Shown here one piece after another: positions 57,956 through 64,000 of a stretch of DNA of 64,000 nucleotides. The translations under genes and the position numbers were made by a program. Origin of the DNA: Vibrio mytili (GTDB taxonomy: Bacteria; Pseudomonadota; Gammaproteobacteria; Enterobacterales; Vibrionaceae); NCBI RefSeq assembly GCF_000830505.1, contig NZ_JXOK01000046.1:1-64000 (forward strand), given 5' to 3'. A model generated the notes under the pieces. That model made no database searches. It was given only the letters and a program-made list of their open reading frames with translations, and had not been told where the DNA came from. Numbering within the stretch: the stretch's first letter is position 1; the number at the start of each line of letters is the position of its first letter.

Positions 57956-59365
57956 TTATACAGAGTAGTAAAGCTCGAACTCAACTGGGTGAGTTGTCAT
58001 GTTTACTTTCTCGACGTCCTGAGCTTTAAGTGCGATGTAAGAATCGATAAAGTCGTCAGAGAATACGCCGCCTGCTGTTAGGAACTCACGGTCAGCATCT
58101 AGTTCTGCTAGTGCATCTTTTAGTGAGTATGCAACCGTTGGGATTTCTGCTGCTTCTTCCGCTGGTAGATCGTAAAGGTCTTTGTCCATTGCTTCGCCTG
58201 GGTGGATCTTGTTCTTGATACCGTCAAGACCAGCCATCAGCATTGATGCAAATGCTAGGTATGGGTTAGCTGCTGGGTCACCAAAACGAACTTCGATACG
58301 ACGTGCTTTAGGGCTTGGTACCACTGGGATACGGATAGAAGCGCTGCGGTTACGTGCAGAGTAAGCTAGCATAACTGGTGCTTCGAAGCCTGGTACAAGA
58401 CGCTTGTACGAGTTAGTTGCTGGGTTAGCAAATGCGTTGATTGCGCGAGCGTGCTTGATGATACCGCCGATGTAGTAAAGTGCAGTTTCAGAAAGACCGC
58501 CGTACTTGTCGCCAGCAAATAGGTTTACACCGTCTTTCGCTAGTGATTGGTGAACGTGCATACCTGAGCCGTTGTCGCCAACAAGTGGTTTAGGCATGAA
58601 TGTCGCTGTCTTACCGAATGCGTGTGCAACGTTGTGAACAACGTACTTGTAGATTTGGATTTCGTCAGCTTTAGTTGTTAGTGTGTTGAAGCGTGTTGCG
58701 ATCTCGTTTTGACCCGCAGTTGCCACTTCGTGGTGGTGTGCTTCAACAACAAGACCCATTTCTTCCATGATTAGACACATAGCAGAACGGATGTCTTGAG
58801 ATGAATCGACTGGAGCAACCGGGAAGTAGCCGCCTTTAACGCCAGGACGGTGACCTTTGTTGCCTTCTTCGTAGTCAGAACCTGTGTTCCATGCTGCTTC
58901 TACGTCATCGATCTTGAAGAAAGAGCCTGACATGTCAGTTGAGAACTTAACGTCATCGAATAGGAAGAACTCTGGCTCAGGACCGATAAGTACGGTATCT
59001 GCAATGCCTGTAGAGCGCATGAAGTCTTCAGCGCGTTTTGCGATAGAGCGTGGGTCACGATCGTAGCCTTGCATAGTAGCAGGCTCTAGGATGTCACAAC
59101 GAACATTTAGCGTTGCGTCTTCCGTGAATGGGTCAAGAACGGCAGAAGATGCGTCTGGCATCATTACCATGTCTGATTCGTTGATACCTTTCCAGCCAGC
59201 AACTGATGAACCATCGAACATTTTACCTTCTTCGAAGAAGTCTGCGTCGATTTGGTGAGCAGGAATCGAAATGTGCTGCTCTTTACCTTTAGTATCAGTG
59301 AAGCGTAGGTCAACAAACTTTACTTCGTTTTCTTGGATCAGCGATAAAACGTTTTCTACTGACAT
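57956..59365 (-). CDS. glnA: Type I glutamine synthetase
   Basis: 469 aa. Makes glutamine from glutamate and ammonia. Signatures include [39 protein letters not shown] and the adenylylation tyrosine in DLYDLPAEE. The length is exactly typical. RBS GGAGGTTATCC precedes the start. Upstream lie a sigma-54-type promoter, an NtrC site and a PurR-like palindrome. Confidence 0.97.
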   Translation of the reverse strand: MSVENVLSLIQENEVKFVDLRFTDTKGKEQHISIPAHQIDADFFEEGKMFDGSSVAGWKGINESDMVMMPDASSAVLDPFTEDATLNVRCDILEPATMQGYDRDPRSIAKRAEDFMRSTGIADTVLIGPEPEFFLFDDVKFSTDMSGSFFKIDDVEAAWNTGSDYEEGNKGHRPGVKGGYFPVAPVDSSQDIRSAMCLIMEEMGLVVEAHHHEVATAGQNEIATRFNTLTTKADEIQIYKYVVHNVAHAFGKTATFMPKPLVGDNGSGMHVHQSLAKDGVNLFAGDKYGGLSETALYYIGGIIKHARAINAFANPATNSYKRLVPGFEAPVMLAYSARNRSASIRIPVVPSPKARRIEVRFGDPAANPYLAFASMLMAGLDGIKNKIHPGEAMDKDLYDLPAEEAAEIPTVAYSLKDALAELDADREFLTAGGVFSDDFIDSYIALKAQDVEKVNMTTHPVEFELYYSV

Positions 59366-59479
59366 CTTGGATAACCTCCAGTGTTAAATAAGCGGTGAAA
59401 GCTCAATTCATGAAATATTCATTAAACTTGGCATTGATTAATCAAATTATTTTTCATTAACCGATACTGTTTTTGATAA

Positions 59480-59495
59480 AGCTAAAACCGTGCCA
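59480..59495 (-). promoter_or_regulatory. Sigma-54 promoter of glnA
   Basis: On the minus strand TGGCAC-GGTTT-TAGCT has a perfect -24 element and the essential GC of the -12 element. It is 115 bases upstream of the glnA start. Confidence 0.72.
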
Positions 59496-59545
59496 AAAAA
59501 ATTATTCCATTAATTTCAAGGAATTGTGTTTTTTAATGCTAGTTT

Positions 59546-59561
59546 GTGCAAACGTTTGCAC
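59546..59561. promoter_or_regulatory. 16-bp palindrome, PurR/LacI-family-like operator
   Basis: GTGCAAACGTTTGCAC is a perfect palindrome with the CG centre of LacI-family operators. It resembles the PurR consensus ACGCAAACGTTTTCGT at about 11 positions. It lies between the glnA promoter and the NtrC site, upstream of typA on the other side. Confidence 0.5.
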
Positions 59562-59577
59562 CAAAATGATCTGAGCT

Positions 59578-59594
59578 TGCACTAAAGTGGTGCG
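59578..59594. promoter_or_regulatory. NtrC enhancer site of glnA
   Basis: TGCACT-AAAGT-GGTGCG matches the NtrC consensus at 10 of 12 half-site positions, about 85-100 bases upstream of the sigma-54 promoter. Isolated half-sites TGCACC also occur at 59557 and near 59609. Confidence 0.72.
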
Positions 59595-59886
59595 ATTGCT
59601 TTGTTGTTGCACCAGGATGTGACAGCTACTGTGCTTATTCAGCCCATTTTTCCGCCAATAGTCAATGTGAATTGAACATAGAAAAGCATTATTTTTTTGT
59701 TGCTCTGAATTGGAATCGGTCTTCTAAGCGTAAAATTGACAGAAAAGCTCTGGAGGCGATCACATATTTCTAGGTTTTTTGCTAGAATCTGGTACATTAT
59801 GGCCGTTTTTTTAATCAGTAAGTGTCGCCAGAGAGCACCCGTTCTCAGCATGGTGGCATTTCATCTATCTAAGTGAATCAATATCC

Positions 59887-61716
59887 ATGGCTACTCCACA
59901 GATTGATAAATTAAGAAATATCGCGATCATCGCGCACGTTGACCACGGTAAAACGACATTGGTTGACAAGCTGCTACAACAATCGGGCACGCTTGAGTCT
60001 CGCGGTGAAGCTGAAGAGCGAGTCATGGACTCGAACGACATCGAGAAAGAACGCGGTATTACTATTCTTGCTAAAAATACAGCAATTAACTGGAATGATT
60101 ACCGTATCAACATCGTTGATACTCCAGGGCACGCGGACTTCGGTGGTGAAGTAGAACGTATCATGTCGATGGTAGACTCAGTACTACTTATCGTTGACGC
60201 TGTTGATGGCCCAATGCCACAAACGCGTTTCGTAACGCAAAAAGCGTTTGCACATGGTCTTAAGCCAATCGTTGTTATCAACAAGATTGACCGTCCAGGC
60301 GCTCGTCCTGACTGGGTTATGGATCAAGTATTTGACCTATTCGATAACCTAGGTGCAACTGATGAACAGCTAGACTTTAAAGTGGTTTACGCGTCAGCAC
60401 TAAATGGTTGGGCTGCTTTGGAAGAAGGCGAAACTGGCGAAAACATGGAGCCGCTGTTCGAAACTATCGTTAAAGAAGTGTCTGCACCACAAGTTGACTT
60501 AGATGGTCCACTGCAAATGCAAGTTTCGCAACTAGATTACAGCTCATATGTTGGTGTTATCGGCGTGGCACGTGTTAAACGCGGTAGCGTGAAGCCTAAT
60601 CAACAAGTGACGGTTATCGGTGCTGACGGCAAGACTCGTAACGGTAAAGTGGGTACAGTAATGGGCTACCTTGGCCTAGAGCGTCACGACGTTGATCAAG
60701 CGAACGCGGGCGACATCATCGCTATTACGGGTCTTGGTGAGCTAAAAATCTCTGACACTATTTGTGCTCAGAACGCCGTTGAAGCGCTACCACCACTTTC
60801 TGTTGATGAGCCAACAGTAACGATGACGTTCCAGGTAAACACGTCTCCATTCGCGGGTAAAGAAGGTAAATTCGTGACTTCACGTAACATCCTTGAGCGT
60901 TTAGAGAAAGAGCTGGTACACAACGTAGCACTACGTGTTGAACCAACTGACGATCCAGACAAATTCCGCGTATCAGGTCGTGGTGAACTTCACCTATCTA
61001 TCCTGATCGAAAACATGCGTCGTGAAGGCTTCGAGCTCGCTGTATCTCGTCCAGAAGTTATCATCAAAGAAGAGAACGGCCAGTTAATGGAACCGTTTGA
61101 AACCGTGACTATCGACGTAATGGAAGAGCACCAAGGCGGTATCATGGAGAACATCGGCCTACGTAAAGGTGAGCTGAAAGATATGTCTCCAGATGGTAAA
61201 GGTCGTGTACGTATGGACTTTGACATGCCATCGCGTGGTCTGATCGGTTTCCAAACCGAATTCATGACGCTGACGTCTGGTTCTGGTCTTCTATACCATA
61301 CGTTTGACCACTACGGCCCACACAAAGGCGGAAACATCGGTCAACGTGTTAATGGTGTGCTTATCGCAAACGCGATGGGTAAAGCGTTAACCAACGCACT
61401 GTTCAACCTTCAAGAGCGTGGTCGTCTATTTATCGGTCACGGTGTGGAAGTTTACGAAGGTATGGTTATCGGTATTCATAGCCGTGATAACGACCTAACC
61501 GTAAACGCACTGAAAGGTAAGCAGCTTACTAACGTTCGTGCATCTGGTACGGATGACGCACAGGTTCTTACGCCGCCAATCAAGATGACGCTTGAGCAGG
61601 CACTAGAATTCATCGATGACGATGAGCTAGTAGAAGTGACACCTGAAAGCATTCGTATCCGTAAGAAATTCCTAACGGAAAGCGATCGTAAGCGTGCTTC
61701 ACGTGGTGCGAAGTAA
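59887..61716 (+). CDS. typA: Ribosome-associated GTPase TypA/BipA
   Basis: 609 aa. G-domain motifs [10 protein letters not shown] (G1), DTPGHADFG (G3) and NKIDRPGA (G4), followed by EF-G-like domains and a C-terminal domain with [10 protein letters not shown]. It acts in ribosome assembly at low temperature and stress adaptation. It is divergent from glnA, as in many gammaproteobacteria, and has its own terminator. Confidence 0.96.
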   Translation: MATPQIDKLRNIAIIAHVDHGKTTLVDKLLQQSGTLESRGEAEERVMDSNDIEKERGITILAKNTAINWNDYRINIVDTPGHADFGGEVERIMSMVDSVLLIVDAVDGPMPQTRFVTQKAFAHGLKPIVVINKIDRPGARPDWVMDQVFDLFDNLGATDEQLDFKVVYASALNGWAALEEGETGENMEPLFETIVKEVSAPQVDLDGPLQMQVSQLDYSSYVGVIGVARVKRGSVKPNQQVTVIGADGKTRNGKVGTVMGYLGLERHDVDQANAGDIIAITGLGELKISDTICAQNAVEALPPLSVDEPTVTMTFQVNTSPFAGKEGKFVTSRNILERLEKELVHNVALRVEPTDDPDKFRVSGRGELHLSILIENMRREGFELAVSRPEVIIKEENGQLMEPFETVTIDVMEEHQGGIMENIGLRKGELKDMSPDGKGRVRMDFDMPSRGLIGFQTEFMTLTSGSGLLYHTFDHYGPHKGGNIGQRVNGVLIANAMGKALTNALFNLQERGRLFIGHGVEVYEGMVIGIHSRDNDLTVNALKGKQLTNVRASGTDDAQVLTPPIKMTLEQALEFIDDDELVEVTPESIRIRKKFLTESDRKRASRGAK

Positions 61717-61744
61717 TCTTCCGTAACGGGTAAGACTAAAAAGA

Positions 61745-61772
61745 AGCCCCGAGTTATGCTCGGGGTTTTTTT
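61745..61772 (+). terminator. typA terminator
   Basis: CCCCGAG-TTATG-CTCGGGG followed by seven Ts. Confidence 0.92.
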
Positions 61773-61808
61773 ATTGTCTGGAGATGTTTGTGTTGTCTGG
61801 AGTTGAAT

Positions 61809-62351
61809 GTGAATCCAATTATTATTACTGGTGGCCCTGGCGCGGGTAAAACCACGTTATTGAACGCATTAGCACAGCAAGGGTATGCGACGTTTGCAGA
61901 AAGCTCCCGTACGCTGATTGAGCAGCAAAGCCAGTTAGACGGCGGCATCTTGCCTTGGACAAATCTCCCTCAGTTTGCCCGATTGTGTCTCGACTTAATG
62001 AGCAAACAAAAGCGTGAGGCCCAAGCTCATGACATTGCGTTTGTTGATCGTGCGATCCCCGATATCCTCGCTTATCTTCGAGTAGGCGGTTGTCCTGTCG
62101 ATCAGACTTTCATTAAAGAAAGCGCTGGGTACCATAGCCAAGTGCTGACTTGCCGACCTGAAGCCTCTATCTATGTGCAAGATGACGTGCGTCCACACAG
62201 CTTCGAAGAGGCATTAATAATCCACCAAACCCTCGTGGATACCTACGTTGAACTTGGTTATCAAGTGGTGGAAGTACCCTGGGGTACCGTGGCGGAGAGG
62301 GTGGCGTTTGTGGAACAAGTCAACCAGTTAGTCGACCAACAACAAGAGTAA
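61809..62351 (+). CDS. AAA/NTPase-like ATP-binding protein
   Basis: About 180 aa, start placed at GTG 61809 (M-N-P-I-I-I-T-G-G) with GGAG 6 bases upstream; a TTG at 61788 is possible. Walker A is GGPGAGKTTLL. DIAFVDRAIPDILAYLRVGG looks like Walker B and a lid region of a small P-loop kinase-type ATPase (AAA_28 family). The substrate is unknown. Confidence 0.82.
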   Translation: MNPIIITGGPGAGKTTLLNALAQQGYATFAESSRTLIEQQSQLDGGILPWTNLPQFARLCLDLMSKQKREAQAHDIAFVDRAIPDILAYLRVGGCPVDQTFIKESAGYHSQVLTCRPEASIYVQDDVRPHSFEEALIIHQTLVDTYVELGYQVVEVPWGTVAERVAFVEQVNQLVDQQQE

Positions 62352-62376
62352 CACCTCCTTGTGAGGAGGTGTTTTT
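62349..62376. terminator. Terminator between convergent genes
   Basis: AACACCTCC-TTGT-GAGGAGGTGTT followed by TTT. The left side is A-poor, so it mainly serves the rightward ATPase gene. Confidence 0.8.
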
Positions 62377-62381
62377 AACCA

Positions 62382-63023
62382 TTACTTTTGATTCAGCTTG
62401 TGTAGAAATTTGTCTGATTCTGCGATGGCTTCATTCATCTGTTGAATAGCAAACTGGATGTCTTTCTCTAGGCTAGAGAACTCGCCCTGGAGTGAGCCAA
62501 TCGCGCTGGCATTGAGGTTGTGCTTCAAATACAGGGTATTATCACGTAGCGTATTCAATACTGGTGTCATTTTTTTCTCCGCACGTTTCATCGCGCTGAG
62601 CATGGTTCGGTATGATGTTTTAGTCTCTCGCAACTTTTGTTCGCTTGAGCGGCGTAGCTTCGCATTGGTATAAAGGTCGAGCTCGCCTTGCCACTCATCA
62701 AATAAGGCTTCAGACACATCTTCAATGGCTGCGATCCGGTCACGAACGTCTTGTGCTGCTTTCTCACTGTCTTCATATTTGTCGTTTATATTGTTGTAAA
62801 CGCTCTCGAGTTCGCCACCATCAAAATTTGTTAGGGCAGACAGCGCTTCAAGCGCACTGGTGAATTCTTCTTGTGCATCTTGTTGAGACTCTTTGGCATC
62901 TTCAACACGATCGACCATAATGTCTCGTTTGTGGTAACCCACCTGTTCCATTGCTGAATAATAAGCGGATTGACATCCGGTTAAGGTGAAAATTGATAGT
63001 ACAATGACTAATAAATAAGGCAT
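62382..63023 (-). CDS. DUF2959 lipoprotein
   Basis: 213 aa. Signal peptide with lipobox LTGC (Cys17), so lipid-anchored. The rest is helical and acidic with coiled-coil character (DAKESQQDAQEEFTSALEAL), typical of DUF2959. Function is unknown. It is divergent from yihY. Confidence 0.87.
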   Translation of the reverse strand: MPYLLVIVLSIFTLTGCQSAYYSAMEQVGYHKRDIMVDRVEDAKESQQDAQEEFTSALEALSALTNFDGGELESVYNNINDKYEDSEKAAQDVRDRIAAIEDVSEALFDEWQGELDLYTNAKLRRSSEQKLRETKTSYRTMLSAMKRAEKKMTPVLNTLRDNTLYLKHNLNASAIGSLQGEFSSLEKDIQFAIQQMNEAIAESDKFLHKLNQK

Positions 63024-63057
63024 TCTTATGTCCTCGGCGCTAATTATAGGATGAACT

Positions 63058-64000
63058 ATGAACCAGTTATCAGAGAGTTACAAGGCGAGATTCAGCAACC
63101 TATTGCCAAGTGGTGTCACGTTCTCAAAATATCTTCTCAAACGGCTTTCGCATGACCGCGTGAACGTGAATGCCGGTTACCTTGCTTATATTACCTTGTT
63201 ATCCATCGTACCTATGCTGACGGTGTTGTTGTCAATCTTATCGAAGTTTCCGGTGTTTTCGGACGCTGGCGAACAGCTGCAAAGTTACATCATCAATAAC
63301 TTTGTTCCAGCTTCGGGCGAGGCGGTGCATACTGCTCTGCAAGAGTTTGTCGCGAACACGGGTAAGATGAGTGCTGTGGGTGGTGGCTTCTTATTTATTG
63401 CTGCATTAATGCTGATCTCCAATATCGATAAAAATCTAAACTATATCTGGCGGGTGAAAGACAAACGCCGTTTAGTCTTCTCTTTCTCGATGTATTGGAT
63501 GGTGTTAACGCTAGGCCCAATTATGGTGGGTGCGAGTATCGCCGCCACTTCTTACGTCACGTCGTTACAAATTCTCGATAACGAAACCTTATCAGGTGCA
63601 TTTAACCTGTTTTTACGCTGGCTGCCGTTGTTGCTGTCGTTTTTTGCTTTTTTGGGGCTCTATATCTTAGTGCCCAATAAAAAAGTGCATTTGATGCACG
63701 GTGCCATGGGTGCAGCATTAGCGGCGATATTGTTTGAGTTAAGTAAGAAAGGTTTTGCTTTATATATTACTCAGTTCCCGTCTTACCAGTTGATTTACGG
63801 CGCTCTTGCCGCAATTCCAATCTTGTTTGTCTGGGTTTACTTATGCTGGACGATCGTATTGCTTGGCGCAGAGGTAACCGCTGCATTGGGTGAACGAGAG
63901 CACTGGAGTGAAGATCGAGACATGTTACACTCGACCGCAGAATCTAAATTGGAAAACGAAGGAAGCGAAAGCAGTGATAGCGCTAATTCAAAGAGTCAGT
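63058..64000 (+). CDS. YihY/UPF0761 family membrane protein (3' end beyond window)
   Basis: At least 314 aa, cut by the window edge. It starts MNQLSESYKARFSNLLPSG with the BrkB/YihY fold: about six membrane helices (NVNAGYLAYITLLSIVPMLT; FWVYLCWTIVLLGAEVTAA-like end) and the motif NIDKNLNYIWRVK. The family was once called RNase BN by mistake; function is unclear. The polar C-terminal tail is incomplete here. Confidence 0.9.
   Translation, partial: MNQLSESYKARFSNLLPSGVTFSKYLLKRLSHDRVNVNAGYLAYITLLSIVPMLTVLLSILSKFPVFSDAGEQLQSYIINNFVPASGEAVHTALQEFVANTGKMSAVGGGFLFIAALMLISNIDKNLNYIWRVKDKRRLVFSFSMYWMVLTLGPIMVGASIAATSYVTSLQILDNETLSGAFNLFLRWLPLLLSFFAFLGLYILVPNKKVHLMHGAMGAALAAILFELSKKGFALYITQFPSYQLIYGALAAIPILFVWVYLCWTIVLLGAEVTAALGEREHWSEDRDMLHSTAESKLENEGSESSDSANSKSQ

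Overview
This window looks like an origin-proximal stretch of Vibrio chromosome 1. The gene order rmuC-ubiE-ubiJ-ubiB-tatABC, hemB-ryhB-polA-spf, engB-cytochrome c4-csr RNA-yihI-hemN and ntrCB-glnA-typA is typical of Vibrionaceae, and the products resemble Vibrio proteins throughout. The species cannot be fixed from the sequence alone.

Layout. (1) 1-5.7 kb is the recombinase end of an integrated mobile element, read leftward. A tyrosine recombinase (IntA), a tyrosine-recombinase-fold protein that lacks the catalytic residues, a second recombinase (IntB) and a small coiled-coil protein overlap one another at every junction. This is the core order that I recall for the strand-biased circularizing integrative elements of Vibrio. 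A perfect 10-bp inverted repeat sits between intA and gor. The rest of the element lies left of the window. (2) 5.7-16.8 kb holds housekeeping and stress genes: gor, rlmJ, prlC (with a sigma-32-like promoter), asnC, rsmJ, a DMT transporter, uspA, ftnA, uspB and a YhiN-type flavoprotein. (3) 16.8-26 kb is a stress/envelope cluster: a sigma-54 activator divergent from a BON-domain gene, then DUF1328, a small lipoprotein, a hemerythrin protein, a phosphatase-lipid kinase fusion, two small helical proteins, YqjD/YqjE-like membrane proteins and an AI-2E family permease. Three of its promoters look like sigma-54 -24/-12 elements. (4) 26-37 kb has rmuC, the ubiquinone and Tat genes, an antiporter, a TatD hydrolase and hemB. 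(5) 37-47 kb is rich in regulatory RNA: Fur-controlled RyhB before polA, Spot 42 after it, and a Csr-sequestering RNA with about 14 GGA motifs before yihI. A glycerate kinase/permease/CdaR module sits between spf and engB. (6) 47-64 kb carries yihI, hemN, add, a GGDEF-EAL protein, ntrC-ntrB, glnA with NtrC sites and a sigma-54 promoter, typA and yihY (cut by the window edge).

A caution affects the reading of the whole window. At least eight genes (intB, intA, rsmJ, ftnA, tatC, polA, engB and the GGDEF-EAL gene) are each broken by what behaves as one missing base, usually inside a G or C run; Spot 42 may also lack one G. Because polA and engB cannot plausibly all be dead, sequencing or assembly errors are the best explanation. 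I therefore annotate these as single genes with a broken frame. The T TTA AAA slippery heptamer exactly at the intB break is attractive but must be judged against this background.
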